Source: Rivularia sp. T60_A2020_040
Lineage (GTDB): Bacteria; Cyanobacteriota; Cyanobacteriia; Cyanobacteriales; Nostocaceae
Assembly (NCBI GenBank): GCA_015272215.1
Contig: JACYMD010000012.1
Coordinates: 1 to 53,246 of the forward strand
DNA length: 53,246 bases
Direction: 5' to 3'
Part shown: positions 45,107-53,246 of the stretch, piece by piece
Layout: every line of letters begins with the position of its first letter
Position numbering within the stretch: the first letter of the stretch is position 1
Position numbers and translations under genes: made by a program
The notes under the pieces: model-generated
Database searches by the model: none
What the model was told of the DNA's origin: nothing
What the model saw: the letters and a program-made list of their open reading frames with translations, nothing else

Positions 45107-45370
45107 TTATAACAGTTTAGAATCACCCGAAATCGCCGCCGCTAAATGTTCCGACACCCAAGACTTTGCAGTACCCGGTACCCCAATTAACAACAATCCC
45201 TGTCAGTCGTCAAAGTTGCGATGCTCCCTCGCAATTTCAATTACTCTTCTCTCACCGATATACTTTGGCGACACCTCAAATCCACTTTCTAACTTACCAC
45301 CCATCAAATAAGTCATCACCGCCCAAGGCGACAATTTCCAATTTGGGGGACGTTGACGCTTGTCTAATGT
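45107..45370 (-). pseudogene. Remnant of a MoxR-like AAA+ ATPase gene
   Basis: On the minus strand the frame after a TAG reads DKRQRPPNWKLSPWAVMTYL, then GFEVSPKYIGERRVIEIA. It meets TGA at 45203-45205 and continues in the same frame as [20 protein letters not shown] before a TAA at 45107. This is the N-terminal part of a MoxR-type ATPase, including its Walker A (GVPGTAKS). Everything after ISGDS is missing. No start codon or ribosome site remains. It is clearly non-functional. Confidence 0.85.
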
Positions 45371-45431
45371 CTACTTGTACTGGATTACTTAAATTCTCCA
45401 AATTATTGAAAGCCTTAATTAAAAGATATAC

Positions 45432-45542
45432 TCGTCCTAATGATGACCACTTACTATAAGTAGCCAAAGCTTTACCATTTTGGGCTGAACTTGCATCTGG
45501 TGCTAGTGCCAAAATTTGTTCTTGCGTCCAGTTTGCAGACAT
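45432..45542 (-). pseudogene. Remnant of a SWIM zinc-finger protein gene (N-terminus)
   Basis: From ATG 45542 the text MSANWTQEQILALAPDASSA, then GKALATYSKWSSLGR, is the N-terminus typical of SWIM zinc-finger proteins that neighbour MoxR genes in cyanobacteria. After SLGR (about 45432) similarity stops and the cysteine/histidine SWIM motif is absent. The frame then runs on through unrelated sequence to 45294 and overlaps the MoxR remnant. A deletion has fused the two scraps. Confidence 0.7.
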
Positions 45543-45586
45543 TGTGATGTGAAGTACATTTACACCTTCTACCTTAGCTTCCCGGC

Positions 45587-45997
45587 TCAGTGGGAACCAG
45601 AGCAAGAGTCTTCTGCTCTTGTTAGGAATGGTGTAAAATTTGAAAAATGATGTTTCGTGAGACTAACTTCCTTCCTTTCTTGATAAAAACGGCAACCATC
45701 ACAAGGACCAGTTGGATTGACAGCACACCTTAGATAACCAGAACGAGCATTATACTCACAGCTAATGTCCCCGACAAGATAACCAACTCCTTCCAAATAA
45801 TAGCGATCGCTTTGGGTACAGTTATGCTGAACCCGATGATCGATTCGAGAATTTTGATTTCTGGGGTATCTGGGAAAGGTTGTAACCGCAGCCCGTTGCA
45901 AAAGCGTGCGTGTTCTAGCCTTATTTTTACGTATCAACCACAGGGAGAATAGAGACGGTAAGAAACCAATGGCAATTACCAAAAGTGTTTTTAGCAC
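45587..45997 (-). CDS. DUF6464 protein
   Basis: 136 residues if started at GTG 45997. A perfect GGAGGT (46007-46012) lies nine bases before that GTG, which makes it preferable to the ATG at 46036. An N-terminal membrane helix (LKTLLVIAIGFLPSLFSLWLI) is followed by a basic linker and the conserved cyanobacterial block YLEGVGYLVGDISCEYNARSGYLRCAVNPTGPCDGCRFYQ. The cysteines in that block may bind metal. The last 30 residues (FSNFTPFLTRAEDSCSGSH) lie over a palindromic repeat and are probably not original. Confidence 0.82.
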   Translation of the reverse strand: MLKTLLVIAIGFLPSLFSLWLIRKNKARTRTLLQRAAVTTFPRYPRNQNSRIDHRVQHNCTQSDRYYLEGVGYLVGDISCEYNARSGYLRCAVNPTGPCDGCRFYQERKEVSLTKHHFSNFTPFLTRAEDSCSGSH

Positions 45998-46160
45998 CTT
46001 ATTTTTACCTCCGAATCTGCAAAGCTTACTGAACATGGGATTTTGCCGCTGAATGCGGAAGGTTTACTCTAAGAATAAACACACTCCATTAGAAACAGCA
46101 TAGCTCTAATCGTCAGAACCATAAATTTTAGTTCAATTTTAATAATTTTTGAAAGATTGC

Positions 46161-46691
46161 TTAATAGTTTCTTGAAGCTCTCCATTCCTCTAATTTGCGT
46201 ATTGAAACCGATTTTGTCGTCACATTCATATCATTCCCGCGCCAATTAATTTCAGGATCTGTAGTAAAAACACCGCATTCTAATTCGTCCACCTGAATAT
46301 TCCAATATTGACCAAACCTATTTTTTAAAGTTATCACCTGTTCAAAAACTTTATTTCGATGCTTATTTCTTCTTTTTCTTTCCGTTGCTCCCGATGCAGT
46401 CGTATCAATAAATTTAGTCTCAATTAAAAACAGTGTTCTATAGGAAGTTAAATAGACAAAATCGCATTTACCTAAATCCGTATAATCAGCAATAGGAGAC
46501 TTTTCAAACAGCAACAACTCAGAACAATTAGGAAATAAGTTTTGGATATTCAAATACAAATAAGCCTGTAGTAGAAGTTCCTTATCATAGGGAAATCCGA
46601 TTACACCTTCAAAAAACCTTTTTATATCTTCTTGACTTTGGGGTTGAATCCTTTTGCAGTATGAAACAAATTGATCTAACCCTTCAACCAT
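46161..46691 (-). CDS. Hypothetical protein with a PD-(D/E)XK-like nuclease motif
   Basis: 176 residues from ATG 46691 (MVEGLDQFVSYC), with GAGGAG 13 bases upstream; a TTG at 46730 would add 13 residues. The centre reads GKCDFVYLTSYRTLFLIETKFID: Asp, then Glu-x-Lys in a strand, which is the PD-(D/E)XK nuclease pattern. A basic helix (ATERKRRNKHRNKVFEQVITLKNRF) follows. I know no named family for it. It may be a stand-alone restriction-like or repair nuclease, or an orphan from a defence locus. Neighbours (DUF6464, dnaE-C) give no hint. Confidence 0.65.
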   Translation of the reverse strand: MVEGLDQFVSYCKRIQPQSQEDIKRFFEGVIGFPYDKELLLQAYLYLNIQNLFPNCSELLLFEKSPIADYTDLGKCDFVYLTSYRTLFLIETKFIDTTASGATERKRRNKHRNKVFEQVITLKNRFGQYWNIQVDELECGVFTTDPEINWRGNDMNVTTKSVSIRKLEEWRASRNY

Positions 46692-46881
46692 TATCAAATT
46701 TTTACTCCTCACCCTGCTTGCCACCAACAACGTTATGGCATCAAAATATACTATTTTTTAGATAAATATATCATCAGCAAAAATAACCAAAAACCAATGA
46801 ATCTCCGTTGTTTGATGAGGTAATTTACTGTTGACGATTTTGCGATAGCAAAGTAGAACAATTAAAATAAAAAGTGTAGAT

Positions 46882-46952
46882 GAGGGATGGGGAGAGGGGG
46901 GACAAGGGGACAAGGGGATGGGGGGAAATTAACTGTCAACTGTCAACTGTCA
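46882..46952. repeat. Purine-rich tract followed by (CTGTCAA)3
   Basis: GAGGGATGGGGAGAGGG (46882-46898), then GGGACAAGGGGACAAGGGG and GATGGGGGG, then heptamers AACTGTC x3 (46929-46949) running into the dnaE stop codon. Confidence 0.9.
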
Positions 46953-48323
46953 ACTTTTTGCCATCAACGGTTGAATGCGGGCGAAAAATCTGCCATTATG
47001 TAAAGCCATAATCGCGGTTGTTGAATCTTGCACCCAATATTGTCTGCCAAAACGAACCATTTGACGCGAATTTTCACCTTGAATAATACCGATAACAGGT
47101 ACTTTTCCTTTTTCTTTTTCTTTTTCATTTGATTGGTCTTGTAAATCTTTTAAAATTGTTCTGAGGCGATGATGTTCTTCAATAGTAGCTGCTTGTTGAG
47201 GAGTCATTTCAACGATGACTAATTCTACATTTTCTACTGCTTCTGCATTGTCAACTAATAATTGAGCTTGGTCATCTTTTTTATCAACTTTTCCCCAAAT
47301 AATTAACTTTGCATCTACTTGTAAAATTTGATGAATTCGTTCATAAATCTTCGGAAAAACCACCGCTTCCCCTGTTGTAGTTAAATCTTCAATTTGCAAA
47401 ATTGCCATCGGATCACCTTTTTTAGTGACCACCTTTTTCACATTATTCAAAATGACAACCACACAAACCTTTGCTTCTTCTCCCTGAGATTTCAACTGCG
47501 TCATATTTATCGGAGAAAGAATCCGTGTTGATTTACGTATTGACTTTAGCGGATGATCGGACACGTAAAAGCCTAAAAGTTCTTTCTCCATTCGCAGCTT
47601 TTCGTGAGGAGGTAAATCAGGAACTTCCTTAGCTTTCGGAGGACTTAATACCGCATTCATTGGTGGATTCTTGGCAGCAGAATCACCGCTCCAAGCACCA
47701 CCAAATAAATCGAATAAATTTCCTTGTCCACTTGCTCTATCCTTAGCGCGAGACTGCGCCCAATCGTATACTAACTCTAAATCTTGAGTTAACTGATTGC
47801 GATTAAAGTTAATTTTGTCAAAAGATCCACAATTAATCAAAGATTGTAAAGCGCGACGATTTACCGTACCCAAATCAACGCGATCGCAAAAATCTGCAAG
47901 TGACTTAAACACTCCTGCTTCTCTTGCTTGCAAAATGTTATTTATCGCATTTTCTCCCACATTGCGTATAGCAGACAATCCAAATAGAATTTTTCCATCA
48001 GCAGGTGTAAAATCAACTTCTGAAGAGTTAATATCCGGTGATTCTATTTGAATACCCATATTCATACAGGTAGCAATATATTTTTGTATTTTATCTTTAT
48101 CACCACTGTTGGCTGTTAACAGCGCCGTCATGTACTCTAATGGATAATTAGCTTTTAAGTAGGCAGTTTGATATGTCACATACCCATAAGCTGTAGAATG
48201 AGATTTATTAAAACAGTTAGAAGCAATCAAACCATTTTTGATCGCAAAATTATGGTCGCGCTCTAAACCGATATCATATACAATCTGAGTATTTAAAGCT
48301 TTTCGAGATACGATTTTGACCAT
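46950..48323 (-). CDS. dnaE: DNA polymerase III alpha subunit, C-terminal part, with split-intein C-half
   Basis: 457 residues from ATG 48323. Residues 1-36 are the C-terminal half of the split DnaE intein (MVKIVSRKALNTQ...NGLIASN). They are followed by the extein Cys37-Phe-Asn of CFNKSHSTAYGYVTYQTAYL. The extein carries the end of the polymerase core, the clamp-binding-like motif QGNLFDLF (near residue 208), and an OB-fold domain (KVCVVVILNNVKKVVTKKGDPMAILQIED). The N-terminal part must be encoded elsewhere. After trans-splicing the two halves form the replicative polymerase. A Lys/Glu run (NEKEKEKGK) comes from a microsatellite. The stop codon lies at the edge of a heptamer array. Confidence 0.96.
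   Translation of the reverse strand: MVKIVSRKALNTQIVYDIGLERDHNFAIKNGLIASNCFNKSHSTAYGYVTYQTAYLKANYPLEYMTALLTANSGDKDKIQKYIATCMNMGIQIESPDINSSEVDFTPADGKILFGLSAIRNVGENAINNILQAREAGVFKSLADFCDRVDLGTVNRRALQSLINCGSFDKINFNRNQLTQDLELVYDWAQSRAKDRASGQGNLFDLFGGAWSGDSAAKNPPMNAVLSPPKAKEVPDLPPHEKLRMEKELLGFYVSDHPLKSIRKSTRILSPINMTQLKSQGEEAKVCVVVILNNVKKVVTKKGDPMAILQIEDLTTTGEAVVFPKIYERIHQILQVDAKLIIWGKVDKKDDQAQLLVDNAEAVENVELVIVEMTPQQAATIEEHHRLRTILKDLQDQSNEKEKEKGKVPVIGIIQGENSRQMVRFGRQYWVQDSTTAIMALHNGRFFARIQPLMAKS
48216..48323 (-). other. Split DnaE intein, C-terminal fragment
   Basis: 36 codons. It ends in the block-G sequence NGLIASN before Cys+1; the penultimate Ser is as in other DnaE split inteins, and the terminal Asn cyclises. 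VYDIGLERDHNFAIKNG corresponds to block F. The sequence differs from the well-studied Nostoc punctiforme fragment at several positions (ALNTQI instead of YLGKQN, and LIASN instead of FIASN). Confidence 0.95.
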
Positions 48324-48332
48324 AATTCCCAC

Positions 48333-48642
48333 CCCCAGAAAATCTGTAAAGTTATTTAATCTATATATTTTAATTTATGAAACTATTCTAAGGAAGGTAA
48401 TTGGGAATTGGGAATTGGTAATTGGTAATTGGTAATTGAAGTATATAATTTAAAGGGCGATCGCCTAGCGTGTCCATCAAAACTCCTTCATAATTAATTA
48501 TTTTCCCCATCACCCATCACCCATCACCCATTACCCATCACCCATTACCCATTACCCATTTTTTATTTAAAATTACCAGACTTCAACAAGATGTACTAAA
48601 ATCAATCATTTGAGCTAGTTTGTATTTTGGGAGAAGTAATGC
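48333..48642. other. Repeat-rich intergenic region before gatA
   Basis: 310 bases between the divergent dnaE-C and gatA genes. GGAATTGGTAATTGG heptamers lie at 48400-48440, and CACCCAT / TTACCCA heptamers at 48503-48562. One HIP1 site (GCGATCGC) lies between them. Promoters of both genes must lie here. Confidence 0.8.
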
Positions 48643-50106
48643 ATGGCATCCATACGCGAATTGCACCAACAATTAATTGAGAAAAAACGCTCTGCGGTTG
48701 AAATTACCCAAGAAGCTTTAAACCGCATCGAACAGTTAGAACCGAAAGTTCGTAGCTTCTTACAGGTTACCCAAGAACAAGCTTTACAACAAGCGCGAAA
48801 AGTGGATGCCAAAATCGCCGCTGGAGAAGAAATTGGTTTGCTCGCAGGAATTCCCATCGGTATCAAAGATAATATGTGTACCAAAGGTATTCGCACTACC
48901 TGCGCCTCGAAATTTCTCGAAAATTTTATACCACCTTATGAATCGACTGTAACGCAAAAACTTGCCGATGCAGGTGCTGTCATGGTGGGTAAAACCAACT
49001 TAGATGAATTTGCTATGGGTAGTTCCACGGAGAATTCTGCTTATCATGTTACAGCTAATCCTTGGGACTTATCGCGGATTCCCGGCGGTTCCTCTGGTGG
49101 TTCAGCGGCAGCAGTAGCAGCCCAAGAATGTACCGTTTCTCTAGGCTCCGATACAGGAGGCTCAATCCGTTTACCCGCATCCTTTTGCGGTGTAGTGGGA
49201 ATGAAACCAACTTACGGACTAGTTTCCCGTTACGGTTTAGTAGCCTTTGCTTCTTCCCTAGACCAAATTGGACCATTTTCTCGCACAGTAGAAGATGCAG
49301 CCATACTTTTAAATGAAATTGCTGGATATGATCCCAAGGATTCTACAAGTTTAAAAGTTGATATACCTAAGTACACCGATAGTTTAAAACCAGATTTAAA
49401 ACCTAGAGGCAAACTCAGAATCGGTATAATTAAGGAGACCTTTGGTGAAGGTTTAGACTCTCAAGTAGAAGAAGCAGTTACCAAAGCCATCGATCTACTA
49501 CAAGAATTAGGTGCAGAAATTCATATTATTTCCTGTCCTCGGTTCCGCTACGGTTTACCCAGTTACTATATAATTGCTCCATCCGAAGCATCAGCAAACC
49601 TTGCTCGTTACGATGGCGTTAAATACGGCTATCGAGCAGAAGAAGCAGACAACCTTTTATCAATGTATACCCGTACCCGCTCTACAGGTTTTGGTGCAGA
49701 AGTAAAACGTCGGATCATGATTGGAACTTATGTTCTGAGCGCGGGTTATTACGACGCTTATTATCTCAAAGCTCAAAAAGTTCGGACATTAATCAAAGAA
49801 GATTTTGACAAAGCCTTTAAGCAAGTTGATGTCTTAGTTTGTCCCACCGCACCAATAGCCGCATTTAAAGCAGGGGAAAAATCTCAAGATCCCCTAAATA
49901 TGTATTTAACTGACTTAATGACGATTCCCGTCAACCTCGCAGGATTACCCGGTATCAGCATTCCCTGCGGCTTCAACGATGAAGGAATACCGATTGGGCT
50001 GCAATTAATTGGTAAAGTACTCCGAGAAGATCAGCTATTTCAAGTCGCCTACGCATACGAACAAGCTACAGATTGGCATTTACGTACACCAAGTTTAATT
50101 AGTTAG
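48643..50106 (+). CDS. gatA: Glutamyl-tRNA(Gln) amidotransferase subunit A
   Basis: 487 residues. The amidase-signature triad is visible as Lys75 (GIPIGIKDN), Ser150 ([12 protein letters not shown]) and Ser174 ([12 protein letters not shown]). With GatB and GatC it converts mischarged Glu-tRNA(Gln) to Gln-tRNA(Gln), supplying ammonia from glutamine; cyanobacteria lack GlnRS and depend on it. The start [10 protein letters not shown] is preceded by GGGAGAAG about 8 bases upstream. gatB and gatC are not in the window. The stop is followed by repeats. Confidence 0.97.
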   Translation: MASIRELHQQLIEKKRSAVEITQEALNRIEQLEPKVRSFLQVTQEQALQQARKVDAKIAAGEEIGLLAGIPIGIKDNMCTKGIRTTCASKFLENFIPPYESTVTQKLADAGAVMVGKTNLDEFAMGSSTENSAYHVTANPWDLSRIPGGSSGGSAAAVAAQECTVSLGSDTGGSIRLPASFCGVVGMKPTYGLVSRYGLVAFASSLDQIGPFSRTVEDAAILLNEIAGYDPKDSTSLKVDIPKYTDSLKPDLKPRGKLRIGIIKETFGEGLDSQVEEAVTKAIDLLQELGAEIHIISCPRFRYGLPSYYIIAPSEASANLARYDGVKYGYRAEEADNLLSMYTRTRSTGFGAEVKRRIMIGTYVLSAGYYDAYYLKAQKVRTLIKEDFDKAFKQVDVLVCPTAPIAAFKAGEKSQDPLNMYLTDLMTIPVNLAGLPGISIPCGFNDEGIPIGLQLIGKVLREDQLFQVAYAYEQATDWHLRTPSLIS

Positions 50107-50126
50107 GAATGAGGAGTTAGGAGTTA

Positions 50127-50232
50127 GTTGACAATTGACAGTTGACAGTTGACAGTTGACAGTTCTTATTTATTTCTCCCCATCTCCTTGTCCCCATCTC
50201 CCCTTGTTTCCCCATCCTCCCAAACCCCATCC
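50127..50232. repeat. Heptamers and CTCCCCATC tract after gatA
   Basis: TTGACAG heptamers (50127-50164), then a pyrimidine-rich tract of CTCCCCATC / CCTTGTCCCC units (50176-50232). The tract is the complement of the purine-rich repeats elsewhere and runs to the end of the RodZ-like gene. Confidence 0.9.
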
Positions 50233-50233
50233 C

Positions 50234-51013
50234 CTACTCTACACCCTCAGATGTATAGGTAGCAGTTTTTGGATTATTATCAGAACCAAGGGGAACGGGT
50301 TGATTTTGATTTACTGCAATCATTACCGCAGCCGGATTACCCGAACGTATAGTTAATTTTTCTTTGGCAGTAAAGCTTTTTTTGTCTCCTTTTTGTAAAG
50401 TTCCTTCAAATACTTTTTTCTCGTCGGTTGTTACTCTTACCCACGATTCAGCTTGTGCATCTAAACTAACTTTCACACCTTCAATCGGTGTTGGTGTTGG
50501 TGTCGGTGTTGGTTTGGGAACTGCTGCCGAGGATGCAGCTTCCGATTCTGGTAGAGTTTTTGATTCCGAAATATTTGATGAATATTGACTTTGACTAACA
50601 GCTTGCTCTGCTGGTTTGGGACTAAGTAAATAAAATAGCCCTAAAGAAGCACCAATTATCAATAAAATATAGGGTACGGCTAGAGGTATATATATATTTG
50701 GTTTATTGCTTAAGTTACTATTTTCCTGGGGTATGGGGGGAGGGCAAGCAATACTGCCAAACTCCTGCCCTAATGCGGTACCATCAAGTCCTAAAGTATC
50801 CCCATAACGACGGATAAATCCTTGAATGTAAACTGCTTCGGGTAATTCCTCAAATCTCCCTTCCTCTAAAGCACTTAAAAAAACAGGTCGGACAAGTATT
50901 TTCGCTGCTATTTCTTCTATATGTATAGATTTTTCTTCTCGTACTTGTCTTAGTTTGTGAGTTATTTCTTTAAGTTTCTCCCTTTGCTCTTCATTTAAAG
51001 GCTTCACTGTCAT
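50234..51013 (-). CDS. RodZ-like membrane HTH protein with DUF4115 domain
   Basis: 259 residues. The N-terminal HTH_25 domain is LRQVREEKSIHIEEIAAKILVRPVFLSALEEGRFEELP followed by YIQGFIRRYGDTLG. One membrane helix (IYIPLAVPYILLIIGASLGLFYLLS, about 105-130) separates it from a periplasmic Pro/Thr linker (PKPTPTPTPTP) and a DUF4115-type beta domain (VSLDAQAESWVRVTTDEKKVFEGTLQKGDKKSF). In rod-shaped bacteria RodZ ties MreB to the elongation machinery. The Thr-Pro linker is coded by a six-base microsatellite. It diverges from a second HTH_25 protein at 51971. Confidence 0.88.
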   Translation of the reverse strand: MTVKPLNEEQREKLKEITHKLRQVREEKSIHIEEIAAKILVRPVFLSALEEGRFEELPEAVYIQGFIRRYGDTLGLDGTALGQEFGSIACPPPIPQENSNLSNKPNIYIPLAVPYILLIIGASLGLFYLLSPKPAEQAVSQSQYSSNISESKTLPESEAASSAAVPKPTPTPTPTPIEGVKVSLDAQAESWVRVTTDEKKVFEGTLQKGDKKSFTAKEKLTIRSGNPAAVMIAVNQNQPVPLGSDNNPKTATYTSEGVE

Positions 51014-51970
51014 CTCCCGATAATTTTTGATGTATTACATTCAACAGAGAAATTACTGTAAAAGATGTATTTTATACAACTTTTCAGACAAAATAATGAA
51101 AAATTATTTGATGATAATACATTTTTATTGCAAGGCTATTTAATCGAACCACAGTGCATCAAAAATGTATTTATGTCCATAGAAACAACTATCTTGTAAT
51201 CTCAAACACCTTATTTATCCATCTAGGCTTTATGTTTTACTAAACCATAAGGCAACTCTATAATCAAATTCTCAAGCATTAGGGAGTTGATACAGTAGCT
51301 ATAGAACCTCAGCATTACTTTAACTTTATCTTTAGTTAGGAGTAAGCAAACATCTATTCTTCTACATGGTTACAATTTATTATGGATTTTTATCTATGGC
51401 TTCATAAGTGAAAATCTAACGTCATATTCTAACTCACAATACCAGATTACTACCAATGGTAGATGTTATTACGATTATTGTTAGCTGTTTAAATATGTGA
51501 TTCAAATAATCGAAACGAAAATCAAACTAAGATAATTTATATCATAACTTGTCATCCTTCCTAGGTAACATTTATGGATAGTATAAAACAATTCTATTCA
51601 ATACACAATTTAAATTAGTATTTCAGTTGACGGGTTAGTATAAATTAATAATTAATAGTTCAAATCAAGGGATTGATTTTTTGTTAAGTATATTAAAAGC
51701 TGATTTTTATACATTTAATTAATCAACAAAAGATTGATAAATTACTTTCAAAGGTAGTAATACCAATAACTTTGTAGAAATCAGGAACAAATAAATACTT
51801 ATAAAAACTAGATTAACCAGCCAGAAGCTGAGTTTAAAAAACTTGATGATTATTTTCCGAAAAGAATATAGGGTTTATACGCAACAATCCGGAAATGTCA
51901 AGAAAGGTTAGAAGAAATTACACAGGTAAATGTACTTTCTTGCTTAACTACCCTTCATCATCCCGTAATT
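51014..51970. other. AT-rich intergenic region between two RodZ-like genes
   Basis: 957 bases, strongly AT-rich, with no credible ORF, repeat array or RNA that I recognise. It must contain the two divergent promoters, probably at the two ends. Confidence 0.6.
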
Positions 51971-53017
51971 ATGGTCATGTCATCAATGTACTCATTATCA
52001 GTTCCCGGACAACCCGCGATTGAAATTTCTCAAGACGAATTGCGATCGCTATTAAGTGAAATAGAAACAGAACTACACAAAAGTAAAGTGTATCGTCGTG
52101 CTTTGGCAACAGTACAAAAATTGTTAGGTCCTTCATCGGAACAAGCGAAGCTGTTATTTAAAGCGGTTGGAAGAGAAGCGATTGGTGTAGCATTTCGTCA
52201 GCTTTCATTACACAATCAAGCGATTGCGGATACCACCCCAGAAGTTGAACAGAAGGTTGAACCCAAAACTGAAACATCACCCGTTCAATCAACTAACGAC
52301 TTATCTGAGTGCTTGACAATTGTCAATCCATCCCCAACTACTAGTATTGTAAAGGAACAGCCATCAAAGCCAACAACAGTAGTCGATAGCTCCAAAAATA
52401 CAACTGCTTTTAACTGGTTCAAATCTGGAAAACCTTCTAAAGCACAAATCGCCAAGCAAACTAGAGTTGAGCAGCGTCTAGAAAAGTTTCGCGAAATCGG
52501 TCAACAATTAAAACAAGCTAGAGAATCGCGAGGTTTTTGTTTGAGTGACTTGCATATGTACACTCATATTCCCATACATCAGATGGAAGCTGTGGAAAGG
52601 GGTGATATGGAATCCTTACCAGCAGATGTGTATGTTCGGGGTTTTATCCGAGTGATGGGAAATGCTTTAGGATTTAACGGTACTGTTTTAGCTGCATCTT
52701 TACCAACATCAGAAACAAAAGAATCCCTTGTTCCTTCATTGTTTGAATCGGATAAAACTCCCAGAATTGGACTGGATATAAGCCCGATGCATTTGTATGT
52801 TGGTTACACAGCGCTGGTTGCTGGTGCAGTTGGAGGATTATCTTTAATATCCCAGCAACAAAGCAATGCGGAGAAAGCCATAAATACAGAAATACCTCCG
52901 GCTTCAGAAGTCTCCGAATCATCCAAGTACAAAGAGAACACAGCCAAACCAGGTATTAAGTCCGATAATGCCGGTATTAGTATCGGTTCCGATATTGCTC
53001 CACCAGAAGCACTTTAA
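51971..53017 (+). CDS. Second RodZ-like HTH_25 membrane protein
   Basis: 348 residues. ATGs at 51971, 51977 and 51986 are all possible starts. The first 90 residues are a helical domain (QDELRSLLSEIETELHKSKVYRRALATVQKLLG...LLFKAVGREAIGVAFRQLSL), followed by a low-complexity linker. The HTH_25 domain (LKQARESRGFCLSDLHMYTHIPIHQMEAVERGDMESLP, then YVRGFIRVMGNALG) is at about 180-240. One membrane helix follows near 280 (YVGYTALVAGAVGGLSLIS), with a short polar tail. The DUF4115 domain of true RodZ is missing. The function is unknown; DNA binding and membrane anchoring are implied. Confidence 0.82.
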   Translation: MVMSSMYSLSVPGQPAIEISQDELRSLLSEIETELHKSKVYRRALATVQKLLGPSSEQAKLLFKAVGREAIGVAFRQLSLHNQAIADTTPEVEQKVEPKTETSPVQSTNDLSECLTIVNPSPTTSIVKEQPSKPTTVVDSSKNTTAFNWFKSGKPSKAQIAKQTRVEQRLEKFREIGQQLKQARESRGFCLSDLHMYTHIPIHQMEAVERGDMESLPADVYVRGFIRVMGNALGFNGTVLAASLPTSETKESLVPSLFESDKTPRIGLDISPMHLYVGYTALVAGAVGGLSLISQQQSNAEKAINTEIPPASEVSESSKYKENTAKPGIKSDNAGISIGSDIAPPEAL

Positions 53018-53246
53018 TAGTTGGAAGCTGAATCAAAAAATGATTGCGTGTAATCATTCATTCAAATGCTTATTTCTCAGCGATGCACGCAGTCTCCAAT
53101 TTAAATTGGTAACAAAATTTTGTTAGCTACCAACTTTTTTTGTAGCCATATAAATATCCCATATTGACTTAATATTCATTAATCTGATTAACGGGACTTA
53201 AACAAAAATTAAGCCCAAATAAACCCTAAACTGGCTTTGTAAGCAA
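53018..53246. other. Right-end intergenic DNA
   Basis: 229 bases after the last gene, with no recognisable feature. No hairpin with a T run was found after the stop. Confidence 0.5.

Noticed and set aside
45099-45459. Two overlapping plus-strand ORFs near 45.1-45.5 kb
   Set aside because: The opposite strand shows recognisable MoxR Walker A and SWIM remnants, so these are antisense shadows.
46950-48332. Truncated dnaE pseudogene
   Set aside because: The short length is explained by the natural split: the gene begins with an intact C-intein and the extein is continuous to its stop.
48400-48562. CRISPR array
   Set aside because: The periodic CACCCAT/TTACCCA and GGTAATT units are 7-base tandem repeats without spacers. 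No cas genes are nearby.

Overview
The window is chromosomal DNA of a filamentous, probably heterocyst-forming (Nostocales-type) cyanobacterium. Direct signs are petC-petA (Rieske protein and cytochrome f), the Yfr1 small RNA in front of trxA, many HIP1 octamers (GCGATCGC), a DNA polymerase III alpha gene that begins with the C-half of the split DnaE intein, cyanobacteria-specific families (Ycf35/DUF1257, DUF2997, DUF3067, DUF6464) and heptameric short tandem repeats of the ACTGTCA and CCAATTA types between genes. No rRNA, tRNA, CRISPR array or intact insertion sequence was seen.

Layout. 0-5 kb: mutS2 (-), GuaB3-type IMP dehydrogenase (+), Yfr1 and trxA (+). 5.4-7.7 kb: a minus-strand cassette DUF2997 - Ycf35 - 4Fe-4S ferredoxin, and an unknown gene. 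7.9-12.5 kb: type IV pilus motor genes pilB-pilT-pilC (-). 13.3-19.3 kb: chaperone block grpE-dnaK-dnaJ, then tusA-like and rsgA (+). 19.6-21.2 kb: GH57 glucan branching enzyme. 21.3-22 kb: a Phd/VapC toxin-antitoxin pair whose toxin is cut by an in-frame stop. 22-27 kb: mysA-mysB-mysC-mysD (-), a complete gene set for mycosporine-like amino acid sunscreens. 28.3-31.6 kb: petC-petA (-), DUF3067 (+), tatC (-). 32-39.4 kb: lytic transglycosylase, FAD hydroxylase, YebC, a sugar-binding lipoprotein and uppS.

39.7-46 kb is an accessory, decaying region. It holds an MFS transporter with an internal deletion and scraps that look like an old SWIM / MoxR-ATPase / VWA operon. Between the scraps sits a plus-strand envelope-stress cassette: GSP17M-DUF2382 protein, BON lipoprotein, DUF421 membrane protein, a sterol-desaturase-type hydroxylase and a small membrane protein. 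46-53 kb: an orphan PD-(D/E)XK-like protein, dnaE-C with its intein half, gatA, and two divergent RodZ-like membrane HTH proteins.

The DNA between genes is rich in small repeats. They include a 64-67 bp inverted-repeat element with AGAAGTCGGGTTTTT ends (four copies), GAGACGT-type palindromes, purine-rich GGGGATGGGGAGA tracts, and AT-rich 4- and 6-base microsatellites just upstream of genes. One purine-rich tract lies inside mutS2 and is translated. I saw no wholly new multi-gene defence or metabolic system. The observations most worth checking are the captured repeat in mutS2, the nonsense-interrupted VapC, the broken SWIM-MoxR-VWA locus, the 65-bp repeat family, and a palindrome and a 52-codon ORF upstream of mysA.
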